DNA of 64,000 bases from Salsipaludibacter albus (lineage in GTDB: Bacteria > Actinomycetota > Nitriliruptoria > Nitriliruptorales > Nitriliruptoraceae). Location of the stretch: the NCBI RefSeq assembly GCF_019798055.1, contig NZ_JAHOPH010000009.1, forward strand, positions 1 through 64,000, in the 5' to 3' direction. Position numbers and translations under genes: made by a program. Positions 24,983 through 31,991 of the stretch are shown here, one piece after another; the first letter of the stretch is position 1; each line of letters opens with the position of its first letter. The notes under the pieces were generated by a model that did no database searches, was not told the origin of the DNA, and saw only the letters and a list, made by a program, of their open reading frames with translations.

Positions 24983-26452
24983 TCAGTCGTCGTGGACCTC
25001 GCGGGCGCCGCGGCCGGCGTCCCAGTCGGTGTACTGGTAGGGGTTGTCGAACAGTTCCTGCTCGGGCAGCTCGGGGCTCATCCCGCCCGCCCAGTCCTCC
25101 GGCCCGAGCTCGCCGGCGAGGAAGTCCACCGTCGCCGACACCTCGTCCTTCGCGCGCTGCAGGTCGTCGCCGACCAGTTCGCCGTCGTGCTTGACGACCC
25201 GTCCGTCGACGACGACCGTGTGCACGTCGCCGCGGCCGGCCTGGAACACCAGGTGGCCGTAGGGGTGCAGGATCGGGAACATCGCCGGGTTGCGGTCGTT
25301 CTTGACCAGCACGACGTCGGCCCGCTTGCCCGGGGTGAGGCTGCCGACCAGGTCGTCGATCCCCAGCGCCTCGGCCCCGCCCATCGTGGCCCAGCGCACC
25401 ACCTCCTCGGCGCGCAGTGCGTGGTGCACCACGGTCTCGCCCTCGGACTGGGCGTCGAAGTGCTCGCGGGCCCGGTCCGCGCTCAGGGTCGCCCGCATCG
25501 CCGAGAAGACGTCGCCGGACCACCACACGCTGGTGTCCATCGACAGGGAGATCGGGATCTGGTGGCGGCGCAGCATGAACGTCGGGGGATAGCCCTGTCC
25601 GGCGTTCTGCTCGCTCTCGGTCGACACCGAGGCGTGCGCGCCCGAGGCTGCGATCCGGTGGTAGGAGTCCTGGGAGAGGGTGGAGGCGTGGACGTAGGTG
25701 ACCTGGTCGTCCATGCAGCCGTGCTCGGACATCAGCCGGATGCTGTTGTCGTCGGTGGCGCCCCACACGCCGGCATGGGTCGTGACCCGCAGGCCCAGCT
25801 CGCGTGCGGCCTCGAAGGCGGCCTTCTCGGGGAACTCCGGGTCCCCCGTCACGTCGAAGGCCAGTTGAAGGGTCAGCAGGTCGTCGCGGCTGCCGCGCCG
25901 TCGTTCGACGAACGACGCCACGTCGGGGCTGGGCGCCCATTCCCACGGACCCTGCTGGATGTTGCCGTAGGCCAGCACGAACCGTCCCGGGACGGACTCC
26001 AGGGCGTCGGCCGCGGCTTCGGCGTGGTCGACGGTCTGGAGGCCGTGCGACCAGTCGACCGTGGTGGTCACCCCCGAGTCCAGCGACTCCACCCCGGCCA
26101 GGAGGTTGCCGGCGTGGATGTCCTCGGGTCGGAAGGTCTTGCCGTGGTTGAGGTAGTAGAAGACGAAGTACTGGGTGAGGGTCCAGTCCGCCCCGTAGCC
26201 ACGCATGGCGGTCTGCCACATGTGCCGGTGGGTGTCGATCATCCCCGGCATCACGATCCCGCCCGCGGCGTCGACCTCGACCGTGCCCTCCGGGACGTCG
26301 AGGTCGGTCCCCACCGCCTCGATGCGGCCGTCGACCACCAGGACGTCACCGTCGGTCACGTCCCCGAGGGACGGGTCCATCGTCAGGACCAGCCCGTTGC
26401 GGAAGACCAGTGGTCGGTCGTCGAAGTCGGTCGCGGTGGTGGCGTCTGCCAT
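24983..26452 (-). CDS. amidohydrolase-superfamily metalloenzyme (deaminase/chlorohydrolase-like)
   Basis: A 489-residue TIM-barrel amidohydrolase. The HxH ligands are in GMIDTHRHMWQTA, further His ligands in THAGVWG and TYVHASTL, and the Asp in SLSMDTSVWW, the pattern of mononuclear deaminases (cytosine or guanine deaminase, TrzN/AtzB types). Flanking beta-strands (GLVLTMDPS and DVVLVKND) make the usual composite domain. Next to purine-oxidase-like and ring-cleavage genes it could open or deaminate a heterocyclic intermediate; this is inference. The gene is monocistronic, with a GTCCGCCA box upstream and a strong terminator downstream. Confidence 0.85.
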   Translation of the reverse strand: MADATTATDFDDRPLVFRNGLVLTMDPSLGDVTDGDVLVVDGRIEAVGTDLDVPEGTVEVDAAGGIVMPGMIDTHRHMWQTAMRGYGADWTLTQYFVFYYLNHGKTFRPEDIHAGNLLAGVESLDSGVTTTVDWSHGLQTVDHAEAAADALESVPGRFVLAYGNIQQGPWEWAPSPDVASFVERRRGSRDDLLTLQLAFDVTGDPEFPEKAAFEAARELGLRVTTHAGVWGATDDNSIRLMSEHGCMDDQVTYVHASTLSQDSYHRIAASGAHASVSTESEQNAGQGYPPTFMLRRHQIPISLSMDTSVWWSGDVFSAMRATLSADRAREHFDAQSEGETVVHHALRAEEVVRWATMGGAEALGIDDLVGSLTPGKRADVVLVKNDRNPAMFPILHPYGHLVFQAGRGDVHTVVVDGRVVKHDGELVGDDLQRAKDEVSATVDFLAGELGPEDWAGGMSPELPEQELFDNPYQYTDWDAGRGAREVHDD

Positions 26453-26537
26453 TGGTCGGTCTCCTCGGTCGTCACCCGGTCAGTGGCGGCCGGGGGGAGG
26501 CCGGACCGGGCAGGGCTGGGTGCTCGCTGCATCGGTG

Positions 26538-26570
26538 TACGCATGGCGGACGTTGATCCGCTTGGCGGAC
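26538..26570. promoter_or_regulatory. twin GGCGGAC-containing sites in divergent promoter region
   Basis: TGGCGGAC occurs at 26544-26551 and again 19 bp on at 26563-26570. On the minus strand the first copy reads GTCCGCCA followed directly by TGCGTA (26543-26538), the position of a -10 for the amidohydrolase gene. On the plus strand the second is followed by GTGTGTAGT toward the DoxX gene. GCGGA/TCCGC (26546-26550 and 26557-26561) also forms a short palindrome. Candidate operators of the nearby IclR regulator. Confidence 0.4.
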
Positions 26571-26661
26571 GTGTGTAGTCTCGGCGCGAGACCTCCCCCT
26601 GTCAACCCCTTTCGCCAGATCCGCCCGGCACGGGTCCCGGCGGCACCCACCGAGGAGCCTC

Positions 26662-27045
26662 ATGATGCGCCTGCTGACCACGATCGCCAGGGCCATGGTC
26701 GCCGCACCGTTCGTGGTGCTCGGGCTCGACGCGGCACGTGAGCCGGGCGGTCGGGTCGACCTGGCCCGGGACCTGGGCGTCCCCGAGCCCGAACTGGCCG
26801 TGCGCGCCAACGGCGTCGGCATGGTCGTCGGTGGTGCGGCCGTGGCCACCGGGGTGGCACCCGCGGCGGGAGCCGTGACGGTGGCCGGGTTGATGGTCCC
26901 GACCACGCTCGCTGCGCACGCCTGGTGGCGCGACGAGGACCCCGCGGAGGCGAAGGCTGACCGGATCCAGTTCTGGAAGAACGTGGGCCTGGTGGGTGGG
27001 CTGCTGGTCGTCGCGGCCGCGAGCCGACACCAGGACCAGCCCTGA
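26662..27045 (+). CDS. DoxX-family membrane protein
   Basis: A 127-residue four-helix DoxX-like protein (ARAMVAAPFVVLGLDAA, then GVGMVVGGAAVATGV and GLMVPTTLAAHAWWRD). The family is associated with redox and thiol metabolism without a fixed function. Tandem ATGs at 26662 and 26665 follow GAGGAG; the second has the better spacing (7 nt). It precedes the IclR gene by 93 bp on the same strand, and the gap holds no recognisable element. Confidence 0.78.
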   Translation: MMRLLTTIARAMVAAPFVVLGLDAAREPGGRVDLARDLGVPEPELAVRANGVGMVVGGAAVATGVAPAAGAVTVAGLMVPTTLAAHAWWRDEDPAEAKADRIQFWKNVGLVGGLLVVAAASRHQDQP

Positions 27046-27138
27046 TGCGGGAGCGCGCAGGCCGGGGGAGCCACGGGACCGCTCGCGGGGTCCGGCGAGG
27101 GGGACGCCATCGCCGATCGTGACGCGGGCAAGGACTTC

Positions 27139-27912
27139 GTGGAGTCCATCGCACGGGGCCTGGACGTGGTCCGGTGCTTCGGTGCCGATCGGCCCCGGAT
27201 GTCGCTGTCGGACGTGGCCTCGGCGACGGGGCTGGCGCGCCCGACGGCTCGCCGCATCCTGATCACCCTCGAGGAACTGGGCTACGTCCGCAGCCAGGAC
27301 GGTGGTTTCACGCTGACCGCCCGGGTACTCGAGCTCGGCATGGCCTACGTCCATGCCCAGGGACTGTGGGCGCTCGCCCGTCCACACATGGAGGACCTGG
27401 TCGCCCGCACGCACGAGTCGTCGTCCATCGCCCAGCTCGACGGGTCCGACATCGTCTACGTCGCCCGGGTCGCCGTGCCCAAGATCATCACCTTCGCCGT
27501 GTCGATCGGCACCCGCTTCCCCGCGCTGCAGACCTCGCTGGGCAAGGTGCTGCTGGCCGGGCTGGACCCGGCCGAGCTGGCCGACGTGCTCGCCCAGCCC
27601 AGCCGGTCGGGCATCACCCCTCGATGGCAGCCCGACGACGACGAGCGCGACGCGGCGCTGCGCCAGGTCCGGGCCCGCGGCTGGGCCATGGCCGACGAGG
27701 ACCTCGCGCCCGGCATCCGCTCGATCGCCGTGCCCCTGCGGGACGGCGCCGGCACGGTCGTCGCTGCCCTGAACACGACCGGCCACGCCGCCGAGACGTC
27801 GCGGGAGGTCCTGGTCGACCAGCATCTCCCGCGGCTCCTCGAGGCCGCCAGCGCGGTGGGTGCCGACATCGCCCTCCACGACGAGGTCCCGCACCTGCGG
27901 GCCGCCACCTGA
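27139..27912 (+). CDS. IclR-family transcriptional regulator (PcaR/PobR-like)
   Basis: A 257-residue regulator. The winged HTH is at the N-terminus (ESIARGLDVVRCFG, MSLSDVASATGLARPTARR, ILITLEELGYV). The IclR effector domain follows, with LGKVLLAGLDPAEL and DLAPGIRSIAVPLRDGAG. The N-terminal sequence is closest to PcaR/PobR/PcaU regulators of aromatic acid catabolism, matching the dioxygenase operon that follows. GTG 27139 has AAGGA close upstream; no earlier in-frame start exists. It stands 92 bp before the CoA-transferase operon and is the obvious candidate to bind the GTCCGCCA boxes. Confidence 0.88.
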   Translation: MESIARGLDVVRCFGADRPRMSLSDVASATGLARPTARRILITLEELGYVRSQDGGFTLTARVLELGMAYVHAQGLWALARPHMEDLVARTHESSSIAQLDGSDIVYVARVAVPKIITFAVSIGTRFPALQTSLGKVLLAGLDPAELADVLAQPSRSGITPRWQPDDDERDAALRQVRARGWAMADEDLAPGIRSIAVPLRDGAGTVVAALNTTGHAAETSREVLVDQHLPRLLEAASAVGADIALHDEVPHLRAAT

Positions 27913-27963
27913 GCGAGGCTCCCCGCACGGACCTTGACACCCCGCGACTGGGCTGCCACCATT

Positions 27964-27986
27964 CGGACATCTGTCCGCCATACGGT
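27964..27986 (+). promoter_or_regulatory. CoA-transferase operon promoter with palindromic operator
   Basis: CGGACA-TC-TGTCCG (27964-27977) is a perfect 6-2-6 palindrome, merging into GTCCGCCA (27973-27980), which directly abuts TACGGT (27981-27986), a plausible -10. Transcription would begin near 27993, giving a leader of about 11 nt before the GTG at 28004. The operator sits where an activator would replace a -35. Confidence 0.5.
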
Positions 27987-28003
27987 CACCTCGGAGTCCA
28001 CGC

Positions 28004-29182
28004 GTGTCCCAGTCCCCCTCGTCCTCGTCGACCGGACCGCTCGCCGGGCTGGTCGTGGCCGACTTCTCGCGCATCCTCGCCGGCCCCTACGCCACGATGC
28101 TGTTGGCCGACCTCGGCGCCCGGGTCGTGAAGGTGGAGAGCCCGGGGGGCGACGACACCCGCAGCTGGATGCCGCCGGTCCGGGACGGCGAGTCCACCTA
28201 CTACCTGGGCGTGAACCGCAACAAGCAGTCCATCGCGCTCAACCTCAAGGACGACGACGACCTCGCGACCGCCAGGGCCCTGGCCGACCGGGCCGACGTC
28301 CTGATCGAGAACATGCGTCCCGGCGGCATGGCCAGGTTCGGGCTGGGCCACGACGACGTCGCGGCGACCAACCCGGGGGTCGTGTACGCCTCGATCACCG
28401 GGTTCGGCACGGCCGGTGGGGCGAAACTGCCGGGCTACGACCTGATGGTGCAGGGCATGTCCGGGCTGATGAGCCTGACCGGCTCGCCCGACGGGCCGCC
28501 CTACCGCGCCGGGATCTCGGTGTTCGACGTCATGACCGGCATGCACGCCGTCATCGGGATCCTCGCCGCGCTGCACCACCGTGACGAGACGGGCGAGGGC
28601 CAACTGGTCGAGGTCAACCTGTTGTCGTCGGCCCTGTCCGGACTGGTCAACCAGTCCAGTGCCGCCGTCGCCGGGGACGTCACCCCGACCCGGATGGGCA
28701 ACGCCCACCCCAGCCTGTTTCCGTACGAGCCGCTGCCGACCAAGGACGGCGAGATCATCGTCATCGCCGGCAACGACGGCCAGTTCCGCCTGCTGTGCGA
28801 CGTCCTGGGCGTCCCCGAGCTGGTCGACGACGAACGCTTCGCCTCCAGCGACCTGCGCACCGAGCACCGTGACGAGCTCCAGCCGCTGTTGGAGGCCCCG
28901 CTGGCCGAGCACACCACCGACGAGTGGTTCGACCGGTTCCGCGAGGTCGGACTTCCCGGTGGCCCGGTCTGGACCGTCCCCCAGGGCGTTGCCTTCGCGA
29001 CCGAACTGGGCCTGGACCCGGTGGTGGAGGTGGGCGACGACGACCGGCGCATCCCGAGCGTGCGCAACCCGATCCGCTTCTCCGACACCCCCGCGGGCTA
29101 CCACTCGGCGCCCCCGCTGCTGGACGAGCACGGTGACGACGTCCGGGCCTGGTTGGCCGGCGACGACGAGGACGTGGCATGA
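28004..29182 (+). CDS. class III CoA-transferase (CaiB/BaiF family)
   Basis: A 392-residue family III CoA-transferase. The N-terminal LVVADFSRILAGPYATMLLA and GARVVKVESPGGDDTRSW segments bind CoA, and the catalytic Asp is in LPGYDLMVQGMSGLM. It moves CoA between carboxylic acids by an aspartyl-CoA intermediate. Its ATGA overlap with a citrate-synthase-fold lyase suggests it activates a hydroxy-acid to the thioester which the next enzyme cleaves. The GTG start has GGAG at seven-base spacing. First gene of the CoA-transferase-lyase-ligB-ligA transcript. Confidence 0.9.
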   Translation: MSQSPSSSSTGPLAGLVVADFSRILAGPYATMLLADLGARVVKVESPGGDDTRSWMPPVRDGESTYYLGVNRNKQSIALNLKDDDDLATARALADRADVLIENMRPGGMARFGLGHDDVAATNPGVVYASITGFGTAGGAKLPGYDLMVQGMSGLMSLTGSPDGPPYRAGISVFDVMTGMHAVIGILAALHHRDETGEGQLVEVNLLSSALSGLVNQSSAAVAGDVTPTRMGNAHPSLFPYEPLPTKDGEIIVIAGNDGQFRLLCDVLGVPELVDDERFASSDLRTEHRDELQPLLEAPLAEHTTDEWFDRFREVGLPGGPVWTVPQGVAFATELGLDPVVEVGDDDRRIPSVRNPIRFSDTPAGYHSAPPLLDEHGDDVRAWLAGDDEDVA

Positions 29183-29985
29183 GCGACGGCCCCGCCTTCC
29201 GGACGTCGCTGGGGACCTCGGACGCCACGAGCATCACCCTGCTCGGCCACGACCTCGCCGACGAGATCATGGGTGAGGTCGGGTTCGGCGAGCTCGCCCT
29301 GTGGCTGGTGCTGCGGCGTCGTCCGGAGCCGGGCCAGGTCCGCGTCTTCGAAGCGGTGCTGGCCAGCCTCGCCGACCACGGGTTCGTGCCGACCGCGATC
29401 GCGGCCCGGATGACCTGGCTGAGCGCGCCGGACTCGCTGCAGGGCGCGGTCGCCGCCGGGATCCTCGGGGGCGGGTCGCGCTACCTGGGCGTGACCGAGG
29501 ACTGTGGCCAGTTCCTTGCTCGCGCGGTCGACGAACTCGACGACCTGCCCACCGACGAGGACGGCTGGGACGACGTGGCTCGTGACGTGGTGTCGACCGC
29601 CCGGGCCGACAAGCAGATCATCCCCGGCCTGGGCCATCCGACCCACACCCACGACCCCCGGGTGGAGCGCCTCGCGACGATCGCACGCGAGGCGGACCTG
29701 TTCGGGCCCTGCATGGAGCTGTTCGCCGCGATCGGGCGGGTCCACGGCGAGATCATCGGTCGGACGCTTCCCCTCAACGGCGCCGGGGTGGGTGGCGCCG
29801 CGCTGGTCGACGCCGGCTTCCCGCGGCACCTGTTGCGGGGTGCGGCCCTGCTCGCCCGGACCGCCGGCGTGCTCGGACAGGTCGCCGAGGAGGTCGACCA
29901 CCCGATCGCCAACGACATGTACCTGTCGATCCACGGTCGCACCGACTACGTGGACCCGACCACCGACACGTCCGAGACCACCTGA
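29179..29985 (+). CDS. citryl-CoA-lyase-like protein (citrate synthase C-terminal fold)
   Basis: A 268-residue short member of the citrate synthase fold. It matches the large-domain core of citrate synthase: FGELALWLVLRRRPEPGQV, then ADHGFVPTAIAARMTW (catalytic-type His) and PGLGHPTHTHDPRVERL (the GHR-type His region). Standalone proteins like this are citryl-CoA lyases or uncharacterised homologues. Coupled to a CoA-transferase in a ring-cleavage operon, it may split a branched hydroxyacyl-CoA formed after ring opening. The start ATG overlaps the CoA-transferase stop. Confidence 0.72.
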   Translation: MSDGPAFRTSLGTSDATSITLLGHDLADEIMGEVGFGELALWLVLRRRPEPGQVRVFEAVLASLADHGFVPTAIAARMTWLSAPDSLQGAVAAGILGGGSRYLGVTEDCGQFLARAVDELDDLPTDEDGWDDVARDVVSTARADKQIIPGLGHPTHTHDPRVERLATIAREADLFGPCMELFAAIGRVHGEIIGRTLPLNGAGVGGAALVDAGFPRHLLRGAALLARTAGVLGQVAEEVDHPIANDMYLSIHGRTDYVDPTTDTSETT

Positions 29986-29991
29986 CCCACC

Positions 29992-30012
29992 GCGGCGCGC
30001 CGGGCGCGCCGC
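29992..30012. other. intercistronic GC hairpin
   Basis: GCGGCGCG (29992-29999) and CGCGCCGC (30005-30012) form an 8-bp stem with a five-base loop, in the 60-bp gap between the lyase and ligB. It may be an attenuator, a processing site or mRNA stabiliser within the operon. Confidence 0.4.
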
Positions 30013-30045
30013 ACCCAACCCACCGCCGACCGACAGGAACCCACC

Positions 30046-30948
30046 ATGGCGCAGGTCGTCGCCGTCATCGCCTCGACCCACCACCCGTTCTACTACAAGG
30101 CGTCCAACGCGACCGGCGAGGAGCGACCACCGTTCGCCGACGAGTGGGTCGAGAAGGTCACGAACTTCCGGGCGACCCTGACCGCGGCCGATCCCGACGT
30201 GCTGGTGATGGTCGGCAGCGACCACTTCCACCAGTTGTGGCTCGACAACATGCCCCAGTTCCTGGTCGGCAAGGCGCCGTTCTACGACGCGAACTGGCAC
30301 AACGAGGAACGTGAGTTCGGGTTGCCGCGCATGACCCTTGCGGGCCACGAGGAGTTGTCGGCCCACATCCTGCGCCAGGGGATCGACGCGGGCTTCGACC
30401 TGGCGTTCAGCAACGAGTTGCGCATCGACCACAGCATCACCTGCCCGATCATCACGCTGCGGCCCGAGGCCGACCTGCCGATCGTGCCGATCTACACCAA
30501 CATTTTCGCGCCGCCCCTGCCACAGCCACATCGGTTCGTCGAGCTCGGGCGCACGATCCGCAGCCTGGTCGAGTCGTGGGAGTCCGACCTGAAGGTCGCG
30601 ATCATCGGCACGGGTCACCTGTCACTGGAGCTGGGTGGGCCTCGCCAGTTCGGGCCGACCGGGCCCGACCCGGACTTCGACCGCCGGGCGGTCGAGTGGA
30701 TCGCGAAGTGTGACACGCAGAACTGCCTCGAGGGGGTCAGCCTGGAGAACCTGTGGGAGCCGGGCAACGCCACCCACGGGTTCATGGACTTCATGCTGAT
30801 GATGGGCGCGGCCGGCGACGACACGCCCGCCGACTACGTCGACACGCTCGACCTGTTCCACACCATGGAGGCCTACTTCACCTGGTATCCCGGGGGCCCA
30901 CCCGAGGGTGCGCCGACCCGGACCTACGAACAGGGGGCGCCGGCATGA
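30046..30948 (+). CDS. ligB: class III extradiol dioxygenase, catalytic (LigB-type) subunit
   Basis: A 300-residue LigB-family catalytic subunit. The conserved N-terminal ASTHHPFYY and MVGSDHFHQLW supply Fe(II)-binding and catalytic His. GTGHLSLELGG and a C-terminal HGFMDFMLMMG region match protocatechuate 4,5-dioxygenase/gallate dioxygenase relatives. It would cleave a catechol-type ring, possibly a dihydroxypyridine, next to a hydroxyl. The small subunit gene overlaps its stop. The ring substrate cannot be assigned: neither ligC, ligI nor ligJ is in the window. Confidence 0.83.
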   Translation: MAQVVAVIASTHHPFYYKASNATGEERPPFADEWVEKVTNFRATLTAADPDVLVMVGSDHFHQLWLDNMPQFLVGKAPFYDANWHNEEREFGLPRMTLAGHEELSAHILRQGIDAGFDLAFSNELRIDHSITCPIITLRPEADLPIVPIYTNIFAPPLPQPHRFVELGRTIRSLVESWESDLKVAIIGTGHLSLELGGPRQFGPTGPDPDFDRRAVEWIAKCDTQNCLEGVSLENLWEPGNATHGFMDFMLMMGAAGDDTPADYVDTLDLFHTMEAYFTWYPGGPPEGAPTRTYEQGAPA

Positions 30949-31307
30949 GCAAGTACCTGCTGAACAAGTTCCTGTTCACGGTCGACCGCGACCCGGAGCT
31001 GGTCGCGCGCTATCGCGACGAGCCGGCAGAGCTGGTCGCCTGGTGGGAGGACACCCTCGCCAACCGGATCCTGGGCACCCACACCGGCGAGGACAGCACC
31101 TGGCTGGCGCTGGCCGACGACGAGCGCCGGGCCCTGGTCGAGCACGACTACGTCACCCTGTTCGAGATGGGTGCGCATCCCTTCCTCACGCTGACGCTGT
31201 TCATCGCGATCTACGAGGAGTCCCACGACGAGCCCCTGGGCTTCCAGCTCGAGTACGCCGAGAAACTCGCCCACGTCACCCTGCCCCACCCCGACATCTC
31301 CACCTGA
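30945..31307 (+). CDS. ligA: extradiol dioxygenase small (LigA-type) subunit
   Basis: A 120-residue LigA-like subunit starting MSKYLLNKFLFTVDRDPEL, followed by all-helical sequence (ELVAWWEDTLANRIL, ALVEHDYVTLFEMGAHPF). This matches the small subunit that caps the LigB active site in LigAB protocatechuate 4,5-dioxygenase. The ATG overlaps the ligB stop by four bases (ATGA), supporting a stoichiometric complex. The gene order, large before small, is reversed relative to Sphingobium ligAB. Confidence 0.78.
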   Translation: MSKYLLNKFLFTVDRDPELVARYRDEPAELVAWWEDTLANRILGTHTGEDSTWLALADDERRALVEHDYVTLFEMGAHPFLTLTLFIAIYEESHDEPLGFQLEYAEKLAHVTLPHPDIST

Positions 31308-31346
31308 CGCGTGTCCGACCGGTGGGACCACGGGCCTCGTCCGAAC

Positions 31347-31407
31347 GTGTTCGACCTCGTCGCGGTCTTCCCTACGGTGGAGGTGGCACCGGCGACAGGT
31401 CGAACAC
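31347..31407. promoter_or_regulatory. 11-bp inverted repeat bracketing a promoter and touching a start codon
   Basis: GTGTTCGACCT (31347-31357) and AGGTCGAACAC (31397-31407) are perfect inverted copies 39 nt apart. The right copy ends at the base before ATG 31408, and TACGGT (31373-31378) between them could be a -10. Repressor looping, or mRNA folding over the ribosome site, are both conceivable. Confidence 0.4.
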
Positions 31408-31596
31408 ATGGTTGGTGGTGGCTCCGGACTCGGAATCATCTTCCGCACCCGGACCGAGCGTGACGCGAAGGCCTTCATCGAGGAGCGCGCACAGCGCGAC
31501 CACGGCGGTTCGCGCAGTCGAGCCGAGCTGGTCGCGATCGTGACGATCGCCGTCGTCACGCTGGCGGTCTGGGGCGTCGTGGGGTTGGTCGGATGA
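31408..31596 (+). CDS. small single-span membrane protein
   Basis: A 62-residue protein: a basic, charged N-terminal half (IIFRTRTERDAKAFIEERAQ) and one C-terminal transmembrane helix (ELVAIVTIAVVTLAVWGVVG). No family recognised. Its stop overlaps the ATG of the VOC gene, so the two are coupled. No Shine-Dalgarno is evident; the start is flanked by an inverted repeat arm. Confidence 0.5.
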   Translation: MVGGGSGLGIIFRTRTERDAKAFIEERAQRDHGGSRSRAELVAIVTIAVVTLAVWGVVGLVG

Positions 31597-31949
31597 TGCG
31601 GCTGCACCACGTCCAGCTCGCGATCCCGCCCGGTGGCGAGGACCGAGCACGGGCGTTCTGGGGTGACCTGCTCGGCCTCGACGAGGTGGCCAAGCCGGCG
31701 GCGCTGGCGGCGCGTGGCGGCTGCTGGTTCCGGGGCGGCGAGGTCGAGCTGCACCTGGGCGTCGAGGAGCCGTTCGCACCGGCCCGCAAGGCCCATCCCG
31801 GGATCCTGGTGGGCGACCTCGACGACCTGGTCGGGCGCCTCGCCGGCGCCGGCATCGGGGCACGGTCCGACGACCTGTTCCCGGGCCACCGGCGGGTGTA
31901 CGTCGACGATCCGTTCGGCAACCGGCTGGAGTTCCTCCAAGCCGAGTGA
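31593..31949 (+). CDS. VOC family protein
   Basis: A 118-residue single VOC module (MRLHHVQLAIPPGGEDRAR, WFRGGEVELHLGVEE, RVYVDDPFGNRLEFLQ). One His near the N-terminus and one Glu near the C-terminus occupy usual metal positions. Substrate unknown; members beside extradiol dioxygenases sometimes act on downstream intermediates, but this gene has its own promoter region. The start ATG overlaps the stop of the small membrane gene. Confidence 0.78.
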   Translation: MMRLHHVQLAIPPGGEDRARAFWGDLLGLDEVAKPAALAARGGCWFRGGEVELHLGVEEPFAPARKAHPGILVGDLDDLVGRLAGAGIGARSDDLFPGHRRVYVDDPFGNRLEFLQAE

Positions 31950-31991
31950 GTGCCGGGGGAGGGCTCGCGGTGTTCCTGGAGGGCTTCCGCC

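Noticed and set aside
31342-31353. CGAAC-GT-GTTCG as a LexA (SOS) box
   Set aside because: The spacing is two bases, whereas Gram-positive LexA boxes need four; the neighbouring genes are not damage-inducible types.
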